This document shows, one piece after another, positions 54,998 to 64,000 of a DNA stretch of 64,000 nucleotides. The translations under genes and the position numbers were made by a program. Numbering within the stretch: the first letter of the stretch is position 1; every line of letters starts with the position of its first letter. Under the pieces are notes generated by a model that made no database searches, was not told where the DNA came from, and worked only from the letters and a program-made list of their open reading frames with translations. The stretch is from Torreya grandis. Lineage: Eukaryota > Streptophyta > Pinopsida > Cupressales > Taxaceae. Location: the NCBI GenBank assembly GCA_037957365.1, contig JARHVA010000122.1, positions 2,057,001 to 2,121,000 on the forward strand, written 5' to 3'.

Positions 54998-57478
54998 TGT
55001 TGACCATTTTTTGGCCCAACAGGCCAAAAATCGGTCCCCTTTTCCCTTGTTGTTCTGAGCCAGTACATTTTTTGATTTTGCACAAGTCTTGGAAGTTTCT
55101 ACGGACTCTGCAGGTCTATTTTCTACGGACTCTGTAGGTCCATTTCTACAGACTCTGCAGGCATGGATTTCTACGGAATCAGCAAGCAAAAGGCAAGTTC
55201 CGACACATAGACGCAAAATGGATCATTCCAAGTGCCCTTGCGGAGGGCAGTTCGGGATTCAAAAGCCCTTGTGGAGGGCAGGGAACACTTTCAAAAGAGG
55301 CCACAGAGAAAGTTGCAGAGGTAGGTTCTTTCAAAATTTGTCTAAGGCAAAGAAAATGCCCTTCGAAAGGGTCGTTTCCAATTTTTCCGAAGGGCACTTT
55401 TCAAAGGCAGTTTGAAGAAGCAAAGGAAGAAATCCTTCGAACTTTTGTCCGAAGGAATTCCTTCGGACAAAAAGTTTGAAGGAATTCGGAAGAGCAACAA
55501 AGCCGAAGGAAAAAAGCAAGAAAAAAGGCAAAGGCATAATTCCTTTGGACGAAAAGTCCAAAGAAATTCGGAAAGGAAGCCGTGAGCCAAAAAGCCGAGG
55601 GAAATTCCGAAGGAAGAAAGTAAAGTGGCTGAAACAATTCTTGCGGACTTTTTGTCCGCGGGAAAATTATCCGCGGGGAAAAAGCCCGAAGGAGAAACCC
55701 GCCGAGGAGATAGACGACCGCCCGAAGGGTATGTACCCTTGCGGGGGGCTCTTGCCAAATGAAGGATGCTTTCCAAAAGCCGAAGGGTCACCTTCCCTTT
55801 GGGAAGGTGCGAAGTCTGAAATCCGCAAAAAAGGACGAAGCAAGAAAGCCGAAGAAAGTCCAAAGGGTGACGGGCCCGAGGAGGTCAAAGTCAAGCACAG
55901 CAAACTAGCCATTGGAAATTCAAACACAGTGACGGGCCCGCGAACGTCAATTTTACACCAGGAAAAGCCAGAGCGCGGAAGGCGCCAAGTGGCAACTGCG
56001 GAAAGCTTTGACATGTTTTTCTAAGAGCAGCGGAACGTGCCACATGTCCCCTGCAAAGCTCGGCGGAAGCCAACAAGTGTCAGCATCCGCAGTCTCTCCC
56101 ATTTGTCCTGCGAGAACTGTGGTGGACTCCGGATGAATTGCTAAAGAGAGCGGAAGCCACCACGTGTCCTCTTTCACAGGACCTTCAAAGGGTGCCTAAA
56201 GCTTCTATGAGTCAAGCGGATGCTGCCACGTGTCTTGCCCGTGTCACAGCGAAACGCACCACGTGCCACTTATTTGAAATCAGCGGAAAGTGGCCAAGGC
56301 AAGCAGGAAGAGCCCAAGGAACGCAGCGACCCACCAAAAGATAGCCCCGAGGGCCGAAGGAGCCAGAAAGAGACAAAAACCAAGAAGAAGACAAAGTGCA
56401 GAAGCGGACAAACAGTGCAAGTGGCAAGAGGAGGTGTCAACTCAAGGATTTATTCCTGCAATCGGAACAACACTTGCCAACTGGTCACCAAACGGCGCGA
56501 ACAGTAAGCGGCGCGGCCTGTTTTCTTCATTTCGCATTAATGAGCAGACAAGCCACATAAACGCCTTGAAGGAAGCAGTTTGTTTGCAGAAAAGAGGCGC
56601 GGCCCATGCTTTCACATTTAATGTTGGAACGCCAAAGTCAAAGTAGGAGCCGAAAATCAAACGGCTTCCTCTTCCCAAGGCTCAGAACGCACATGGACCA
56701 GCTTGTCAAGAGCGCCAAAGTCTTTTCAAAAGAAGCGCCAAGTTCTCTTCTTTCTATATATTGTAAACTTCTCATTTGAGGATCCATTCTCTGAACCCGT
56801 AAGGCAAAGCTCTGCCCAAAAATCTCTCGGGCTTGTAAGGCAGAACTCTTCCCGTTTTTTTTACCTTGAATCAAGACTTAGCATTTTTACCTCCATCTGG
56901 ACTTGCACTCACGCATATGTCTATGTTTTCTTTTTGTGTTATGTCATTTCCTTTTATGCTTCTCACAGATCGATTCCAGCATCTCTAGCACATTGTGAAG
57001 TTTCTTTTCTGCAGGTTTGCCATAAGTGTCTCCAGCAGAAATATAGGCGCATGTGAATAGGCCGCCAAAGTGTGTCTCAAAACACCTTTGACTGTTCTTC
57101 CTCCCTATATCTCTATGGACCCCTGACTCACTGACACAGAAGAGTTTCCCACATCAGATGAAGTGTATGGGCACTTCTTCTTGGTGAAAAGTGTATGTTC
57201 GCGCTGAGTGGGTCATCATTTTTGGTGTATCACCCTTTTTATTTTTTAGGTTTAGGTTCTATTTCAGCATCTCTCTCCCTTTTCAACCCCCCCTTTTACA
57301 TTTATTTGTCAGCAGTAGGAGAAACCAGGGCTTAAAAGATACATTAGGAGCTAGCCCTTATCTAGAGACTCTCCCCTCCAGCTTCGTCGGTCCCATAGGC
57401 GAGAGGGGAGTTTCTATTTTGACGTGTGGAAGGCAGGAGCTAGGCATCCTGCCTCGGGTGCAATCCACTGCGTCAACA
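54998..57478 (+). repeat. Element C, 3' LTR
   Basis: Edges TGTTGACCATTTTTTGGCC and CTGCGTCAACA. It matches the 5' LTR with scattered changes and small indels, including a duplicated GCGGAC-type hairpin near 55640-55680 and a missing hairpin half near 55540. Confidence 0.95.
55425..55570. repeat. Hairpin array, element C 3' LTR
   Basis: TTCGAACTTTTGTCCGAAGG, GGAATTCC, TTCGGACAAAAAGTTTGAAGG, and a remaining single half-copy TTTGGACGAAAAGTCCAAAG. The 5' LTR keeps the full second hairpin, so one arm was lost here. Confidence 0.82.
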
Positions 57479-57483
57479 ATTCA

Positions 57484-58660
57484 CACTTCACTGAAAGAGT
57501 TGAACACATAGCTAACACATTTCTCAGAGACTCCTAATGTCATGACGTGACATCAACTAGATGGCTGATACGTTGCAAGAACAAAGTAATTCCCTTAAAG
57601 GATTCCATTGCTGATGCTATAAAGAAATTCTAGATATTCAAGGCATCTTAGGAGAAGGGAAAGGCGGCAAGTAAGCTAGCTTCCCAACAATTGGCTCCAC
57701 CGAGTGCAAACTTCCTTGGGGAAATCCTCCTAGGAAGTGTTTCAATTCTATCTTCTTGCATACTTTCTTTTCTTTTTGTAATACTCAAAGATTACAAAAA
57801 AACATCTTTTGTAATTTTATTCAAAAATGAAATGTAAATAAAAATTAGAATAGGACAAAGATGAGAATGTGAAGGGTCAGGGCATTCCCTCCTAAAACTA
57901 TATATAGAAGAAATGGCTATCGTACGGGAGTTGTTTCCCTCCTAAAACTATATATAGAAGAAATCGCTATTGTACGAGACCTTTTTGATGCTCATTAAAA
58001 TTTTACTTGAAAGGAAAGGTGAGAGAAACTTTGTGTTCATTCTTCCATTAAGAAATATAGAGGAAATTCTAGAACTTTGTCTTGTGGTTTTACTTGTTGA
58101 TATGCATTATTCATATGTTTAGTGTATGTCTCTCTTAACTCTCAAACAATACATGTTTTATTGTCAAACTGTCAAACTATTTTTAAGTTCTTCAAGACAC
58201 ACAAGGGATAAGATCTGGGTTTGCTTATTCATGTGTGACCCTTTAATTTTTATTTTATTTTAGTTTTCTATTAAGGTAGAAAGCAATAAAACCCACTACA
58301 CTATTTTCCCTGTACATATTGTAAATAATTTAGTTTCAATTTTCCTTGCTTTTAATAAAGGGAACCTCCCCTCTTAATAGAGAAGGGACTTTTGTCCACT
58401 TCACTATTGCAAAAAAATCATATTTGCCACAACTGCCAAATATTTTGCTAATTTTTTGGTGTGACCATTGTGTAGATATATGCCCGTTAGTAAAGCAGCA
58501 AGTGCTAGTGGAAAAGGCAATTTGGTCTCTTTGCACCAAAAGATATCTGCAAGGTGGAATAGAGGAGTGAGAAGTATGATTCATGCAGATAAGGACATAC
58601 CATAACATGGGGAAGAGATATTCTAGAAATTAAAAGGGGATGTTGCAAACATCTCTCAAT
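57484..58660 (+). other. Element E internal region between element C and Gag
   Basis: Continues the frame cut by element C (IHTSLKELNT) and then loses coding character. Includes a 50-bp tandem doublet (57885-57984). 58346-58570 has an open stretch of no known family. Net distance from the primer site to Gag is about 4.5 kb, long for a Ty3/gypsy element. Confidence 0.45.
57885..57984 (+). repeat. 50-bp tandem doublet
   Basis: Two adjacent copies of a unit starting TTCCCTCCTAAAACTATATA and ending in CGCTATTGTACGAGAC-like sequence, differing at about six positions. Confidence 0.85.
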
Positions 58661-59500
58661 CCATGATAAAGTTTGAAAATATCATGGAAGTTGTCATGGT
58701 GAAGCTGGGAGTTTCTATGAAGACTTCCAAAGAAAATGAAGAGTGCAAGACTCCAAACCATGAGAAAGAGAAGCTCCATACCAGCGAAACTCCACCTGCA
58801 TTCAAAGCAGAGGCTAAGATTGAAAATTAATTCGTATGAAGGTGAAGTGAATGCAAACAACTTGATCATTGGTTAGCCCAATTAGAGGTACATTTCAATT
58901 TGCATCGAATTAGCAAATAGCAACAAATTTATTTTTCAAGGTTGAAGTTAACTAGTCATGCTCTAACTTGGTTTGAAAGTTATTTTCATTCCTTGTTCAT
59001 TAAGAAGCTACCACCAATTACTAAATGGGATGAGTTGAAAATGCTAATTAATAAGTAATTCAATCATATTTGTTATGAAGAGGAACATTCTATTGATTGG
59101 GAATTTTGAGGCAACAAGAAGGATAAAGTGTGCAGGTCTATACAAGTGAGTTTCGAAAGAAAGCAGTTCAAATGGGAAAAGATGCATTTGATTGTGACAT
59201 CCTCATGAAATATGTTGGAGGGTTGTATAGTCACTTGAGGAAACCCTTTTTACTTTCCAAGCTTAAGGACATAGATAAGGCTTGCTCTCAAGCCTAATAT
59301 CTTGAGATGGATGAGAATAATGTTTCATCTCCCTCTTCAAATGTCTTAAAAAAGAAATATGGGTTCAATGCTAGTACTATTTCTAACAACAATTGTACAA
59401 GGCATTGTGGAAACTATGATGTTGATGGTCATAGAGATGAGGCTTGTTGGAAATACATTTGGGATTGCATTTGTTTAAGAACAAGAGAAAGAAGGCCATG
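58661..59500 (+). pseudogene. Element E Gag, decayed
   Basis: A start at about 58684 reads MEVVMVKLGVSMKTSKENEE. After a frame change, LDHWLAQLEVHFNLHRISK then a stop, RLKLTSHALTWFESY and PPITKWDELKML follow, the core of a plant Ty3/gypsy Gag (family pattern LDNWLxQLEVYF...ARLKLxGHALTWWE). Near 59394-59448 CTRHCGNYDVDGHRDEACW is a zinc-knuckle remnant with spacing altered from the normal CX2CX4HX4C. Several stops and shifts; not functional. Confidence 0.82.
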
Positions 59501-59579
59501 ACCTCATTTTTAAAGAAAAGAGGTTGGGCGCAGCTCTGATGTGGATGAGAAGTTGTCTTTTACCTCCCTTTAGAAAAAG

Positions 59580-59945
59580 GTATGTTTGGGTAGTAATGAT
59601 GCTCAAGACAAAGGGGGACCTTTTAAAATTTTCCATATCAAAATTCAAATTAAGATGGTAAAAGTTGGTGCTCTTTTTTATTCTTGCTCTCAAGCAAATT
59701 TGATCAACAAAGAGTTGGTAAAAGAACTTGATTTGGAAATTTTTAATCATCCTAATCCTTATGTTCTAGGATAGGTGAAACAAGGGGTAGAGATAAAATT
59801 TTCCAAACAATGCAAATTCAAGTTTGAATTAATTAAACATTTCATTGATGAAACCATGGTAGATGTTGCACCTCTTGTTTGCGGTATAGTCTTTGGTATC
59901 ACCTATATGTACGTTAGAGAGACTATTTTCATGAGAAAAGCTAAT
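59580..59945 (+). pseudogene. Element E protease region, active site lost
   Basis: The segment reads VKVGALFYSCSQANLINKEL where the family has ALIDTGSQVNLIS, so the catalytic DTG is missing. It continues with VKELDLEIFNHPNPYVLG, a stop, FIDETMVDVAPLVCGIVFG and ITYMYVRETIFMRK. The order and spacing are those of plant retropepsin-type domains that follow this Gag. The copy cannot be catalytic. Confidence 0.78.
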
Positions 59946-60360
59946 TAGTATTGTTAAGCTAAAGAAGAAAAAAGCTACCCCATCAAATCCTATGCAGGCA
60001 AATCGAAGATATCCTTGGTAAGTTCCGCTCAAGGTAAACAGTTGATTAATGCTAGTGGGAAGTTGTCTATTCTTCTTTTGAAAGATAAGAAAGACAATGG
60101 AGTAGTTGAATGCATGTCTACTAAAAAAGAGCATTAGACACAATTGCTACTGGATTGTCCTCTTTCCAACATGGGTCTTCATCGACAAGCATTGATGAAA
60201 GGCAATGATCCACACAAGGGGCATGAAAAGGTGGACTCAGAAGATCACAAAGCTAAGAAGTTCATTCAACAAATACACCTCCAAGTGCAAGAGAGGTTCA
60301 ATAACTAGGGAAGGAATTTCCTCACTGTATGAGTTCCTTTTGGGGACCATAAGCTTCCTA
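59946..60360 (+). pseudogene. Element E Pol remnant, large internal deletion
   Basis: After the protease the reading continues for about 100 codons (VSSAQGKQLINASGKL) and then reaches an AKKFIQQIHLQVQERFNN segment that resembles the C-terminal end of integrase just before the LTR. Reverse transcriptase, RNase H and the integrase core are absent, so over 2.5 kb of Pol has been deleted. Confidence 0.6.
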
Positions 60361-60372
60361 ATTGGGAGGGTA
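60361..60372 (+). other. Polypurine tract of element E
   Basis: ATTGGGAGGGTA immediately upstream of the 3' LTR start TGATCC, the expected position and composition for plus-strand priming. Confidence 0.8.
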
Positions 60373-61364
60373 TGATCCAAAAATCAGATCTGTAGTTGTT
60401 ATACTTATGAGCTAACTAAGCCACCATTCTCATTGTATATGAATGTAACTTGAAAAACACTTGTAACACTCTTTCTATCACTCTTTTTAAGTTTGTCAAG
60501 TTATGAAACCTTAAATAGGTTCAATGCAAAGTTGTGACATCCAATGACCTTAAAACAAATAGGTTTTGGTGCAAAAGGTGAAAAAACATGTGGAATTCAT
60601 CAATTGAAATTTTTTATTACATATTTGGACTCCTCTTGAAAAGTTACACAATTTCAAAAAAAACATGTCAATCTGAGTTTGTATGCAAAAGATATGGCCT
60701 ATGCAAGTTAGTGCACTTTTTAGGGTTGTCAAATTGCAGTGGCAGTTTCGTCCTACATGTACAAAGCGGCGGCTTTGCCCGAAATTGGTGTAACGGCTTC
60801 AAACGATTTCTCTTCTTCTTCCGAGTCTTTTTGGGTTCCCATTCGAGCTCTCTTTGATATTGAATTGTATAAATGTGTCTCGAGAGGGTCATTGTATGCT
60901 ATAGAATGTTTCCTAGAAGATCTTGATTCTATGTGGTTTCTAGAGTTGGAGTGCAAAAAGAAAGTGTGAGTAAGTTGCAGAGCATGTATGAGTGTTTGGA
61001 CATGTTAAAATGCAAAGAATGTCCATGAAGGCCTTGAAGGGAGTATACTAGTAATCACATAACAAGATAATGACAAGAGGAGGAAGCAAATCCCTCTCTT
61101 CTGGAGTTTTCTCAAATTGAGTTTCTCCATTGTAATCTTGTGTCTTTTTCAGTTCTATTTCTTATGCTATTGCAGTAGTTTATTACTCTATTTTCATTGT
61201 TCAGTTTTATTTACAATCTCAGCACTTTCCAATTCTGTATTATGCACATGTCATGATATTTTAAGCAAATTCATAAGCAAAAAATCAATCAAGAATTTCT
61301 AGGATAAAGTATAGGGTTTGTTTTTGATGAGTTCGTAGTGCAATATCCACACGATTCCAGATCA
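60373..61364 (+). repeat. Element E, 3' LTR
   Basis: 992 bp, ends TGATC...GATCA, similar throughout to 34016-35054. Followed by the duplicated CTGCT. Confidence 0.92.
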
Positions 61365-61369
61365 CTGCT

Positions 61370-64000
61370 GCCAAAAGGACTTGATAAACTTGCCAACCCA
61401 ATGCGCCAAGGTTTCCACCAACATAGTCTCCTGAACTATTCGTCAAGCTGGCTCCTAGGGGTATGCTTCAAGTCCGCTTCTAGGGCCTGAAGACTCAAAA
61501 TTTACAACACTTAAATAACTATTAAAAATTACCTATAAAGTCTAAACTTTTGAAACAAATTGCAACAAATCCTATAATTAATGTTTTTTCATCATATAAT
61601 TATTATATTAAAGAATTGATGCATTGGGAGCGAGATTTAATTATAAAACCAAAAGGTACCCTTTCTTAACAAGCACATCTACATTGCATATTCATCATGG
61701 AAATCTTAGAACCAAAGAATGAAATAAAACCAGAATTGATTTAAAGCTAAATCATGTAGCTGTGAACCACATTAATACCCTTTACAAAACCCACAACATT
61801 TGCATGACTCACAATTAACCCAATTTAACTTTTCAAGTCCAAATCGACGAATGGCAGTTTCCTTTCAAATCCACATTGGCAACCACATTGATATCATTGC
61901 AGTTACATAATTAAATACAGTTTCCACATGGCCACATTAGCTGGAATAATAATGAACATTCTGTGACAACAAGGTAAAATTAACGAGGTAACATTCAACA
62001 AGGCGACACAGGTTTCCACATATCCAACTCAGCCAAATTTGGAGCACCAACACATTTAGCAAAATCCAAAAGTTCAACCAATCAAACAAGTGATAGGGCA
62101 CTCTCCTCCCAACCAATATGGCATCAGTAGGTAGGAGACCCTACTCAAAACCCGAGCCCAAGGGGTCAAAAGCACATCACGCCGCCACATAGAGTAACTA
62201 AGGAAAAACACATATAGGAGCACACAAGCAAGACCCGCTAAACATGGCCATAGCTAAGTTTAGACAACAAGCTAGAGGTGGGTGTACATCATCAACGAGC
62301 CATAAAATAAACACAATGACAATGCCAAATCCACGATAAGCATTGTAATAACCCAGGTTACCCAATAGGGAGAGGGGGTTACTCAACATTTAAAGTAGTC
62401 GTAATCTCAATCACCCACCAAGGGTGAGAGTAAATCTCATCTAACCACCAAGAGTAGCAACATAAGCTTGATTACCCACATAGGGTACAAACATAACCTC
62501 AATTATCCACCAAGGGTAACAGCCCACAATTACCCACCAAGGGCAAGGGATACAAATGGTGTGATCAGGTGGACAGAATGTCTATAGCCTGCCTATACAA
62601 GTTCATTTATTCCTTACCATTAGCTTGTTTCACAAGCTTAAAATCATGGAATTTGCACACCTTCAAATTCCAAATAAAATACACATAAGCTAGTCCCATT
62701 CGGGCAGCATAATGGTACAAAAATTTACAATTTAACTCAGCAAAAACCACTAAATGAATGCTAAAAAAAAAATCCAAACCACCCAAGAAGCCATAACTCA
62801 AAATTAAATAAGCTTCCAAGAAACCCATAAAATCTAACAATAGAAAGTTCCTAGCCTCAATAAGAGTAAAATCAGAAAGATACAAGTAGGGAAAACCCTG
62901 TTAAAACAATGAAGCCATTACCAAGCTCAAGAATGAAACCCCATCTCAACTCCTCCACTTGCCATAAGCTTGAATCTCTAGCTCCTAATCTCTTAAGTTC
63001 CCAAAAATCTCAGTTTGACAAGAAAGACCCTCTATAAGGAAAAATTTACCCTTTTATAGAAGACTAAGAACTATCCACCAATCATATATGGACATGGGTT
63101 CCCTCATTTACTCTTTCTTTTCCTTTTTTAAAAACTCTGGGACTTATAGCCCCTTTATAGAGTGTTCTTGGCAAGCTAAGGTCTTAATTAAACTTCTAAA
63201 ACATACCCACACGTTACCTATTAGGTCCCACCCACTTTTCTTATGTTTGAGAGGGATTACTTGCCCTACACACTTTACTAAGTTATCCGTATTCTCAAAA
63301 TCCGAATTTTCCAAATTGGGAAAGTGTTTGAGGTCCGAGTCTCATCCAAAAGGTCAAACACTTTCATCCTCTAGCGGAAGGGTTCACATGACTTCTTAAG
63401 GAAAGGGATTTATACAATGACTCACTAGCTTTAACATTTAATATTTAACTAGGAACATGACTAAGTAACAAGATATAAGATAAAGTTTACTCAACACAGG
63501 TATCTTTAACTTTGAATAGAAAAGTGGACTAAGAAATGTCCACGGATTTGGCGGGTTACTTAATGGACCTTTGTATCCCTTTTCTTCTCTTCGTCAAACT
63601 TGCTTCATGCACACGTTGCACCCATTAATATGTCCAATACACATGCATATAAATAGATAAAAATATATAAAATCGTAAACAGTACAACATACAAATAGCA
63701 CAAGTGTTCTGCCATATAGCAATCATAATACCATAAACAGCCGAATGATCCACAAGCAACCCATCACAAGGCATATCTAGTATAATCAATCACATGAATA
63801 ATACATCAAAATGTGCACACATAAGCATGATTCCATCATAGTCAAATAGTCATAATCTCATACGTCTAGTATAATAATCACCATGTACATCTTAATCAAT
63901 GTCAGCAATATACGAGATAGTCAATGAAATACATGATACCCTCAATATGTAATTAACATAATAATCGATAAGAGGTGTTGTCATAATCATAAATAATAGA
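61370..64000. other. AT-rich flank, no gene recognised
   Basis: Right flank of element E. The only clear structure is the minisatellite at 62402-62550. Open stretches such as 63088-63399 and 62607-62885 (minus) show no domain. The composition, with CACTTTACTAAGTT- and TCATGACTTCTT-like phrases, suggests old repeat debris. Confidence 0.4.
62402..62550. repeat. Minisatellite of about 31-bp units
   Basis: Five diverged units built on TCAATTACCCACCAAGGGTAA: cores CACCCACCAAGGGTGAG, TAACCACCAAGAGTAGC, TTACCCACATAGGGTAC, TTATCCACCAAGGGTAAC and TTACCCACCAAGGGCAAG. Confidence 0.82.

Larger units (their letters stand above)
50245..57478 (+). mobile_element. Element C: complete non-autonomous LTR retrotransposon, sister of element A
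   Basis: LTRs at 50245-52748 and 54998-57478 (about 2.5 kb each) flank 2.25 kb of internal DNA. The duplication ATTCA is perfect at 50240-50244 and 57479-57483. The layout equals that of element A: primer site, a single long frame for the acidic protein, the conserved 3' block, LTR. There is no Gag or Pol. Its LTRs lack the TTGAACC array of A and B but keep the hairpin and GTAGAAA arrays. It is inserted in element E, independently of element B and in the opposite orientation. Confidence 0.95.
34016..61364 (+). mobile_element. Element E: Ty3/gypsy-like element split by three later insertions
   Basis: The left LTR (34016-35054) starts TGATCCAAAAATTGG and ends ATGGATCA. The right LTR (60373-61364) starts TGATCCAAAAATC and ends CAGATCA. 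The two are similar throughout. CTGCT flanks both outer edges (34011-34015 and 61365-61369), and a Met-tRNA primer site follows the left LTR while a purine tract precedes the right one. Together these show one element 27.3 kb apart in its ends. Subtracting element B, element C and their duplications leaves about 8.3 kb. Gag and protease remnants lie only in the last 2 kb; reverse transcriptase and most of integrase are missing. It is dead and is the oldest layer of this nest. Confidence 0.92.

Noticed and set aside
1..64000. tRNA, rRNA or other structural RNA genes
   Set aside because: None recognised; the only tRNA-related words are retroelement primer binding sites.

Overview
The window looks like nuclear DNA of a seed plant with a large, repeat-rich genome. 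A gymnosperm is plausible, but nothing here fixes the species. The evidence is dense, nested LTR retrotransposons of plant Ty3/gypsy type, a few intron-containing or retro-copied remnants of ordinary plant genes, AT-rich spacers and no bacterial-style gene organisation. No intact cellular gene is contained in the window. What it mainly holds is a layered record of insertions that can be read from perfect 5-bp target site duplications (TSDs).

Layout, left to right. 1-465 is the edge of a minus-strand LTR. 1769-2609 (minus) holds four consecutive in-phase exons of a short-chain dehydrogenase/reductase gene. 3965-8521 is a solo LTR (TSD GTTCA) with another solo LTR inside it at 5043-7574 (TSD GTCTC). 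9665-12000 is a short, decayed LTR-like element flanked by a 270-bp direct duplication. 13600-16855 is an intronless, broken peroxisomal acyl-CoA oxidase copy (minus), split by a solo LTR at 13714-16042 (TSD GTACC). 19123-21160 is a second solo LTR of the type found at 3965-8521. 21623-28483 is a complete minus-strand non-autonomous LTR element, here called A (TSD TTAGC).

34016-61364 is one Ty3/gypsy-like element, called E (TSD CTGCT, Met-tRNA primer site, decayed gag and protease). It has been split by three later insertions: the autonomous-type Ty3/gypsy element B at 35900-47712 (minus, TSD CATGG), a DNA-transposon-like element at 48698-49634, and the non-autonomous element C at 50245-57478 (plus, TSD ATTCA). 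61365-64000 is AT-rich flank with a minisatellite.

A, B and C share LTR ends (TGTTGAC...GTCAACA), one primer binding site and about 230 bp in front of the 3' LTR, so they look like one mobilisation family. B carries Gag, protease, an extra RNase H, reverse transcriptase, RNase H and integrase, now broken by many nonsense codons. A and C instead carry a related acidic protein of about 610-663 residues in which I see no Gag or Pol motif. That protein, together with LTRs full of hairpin-forming repeats, is the most unusual content of the window. Identity calls rest on reading motifs by eye; no database search was possible.
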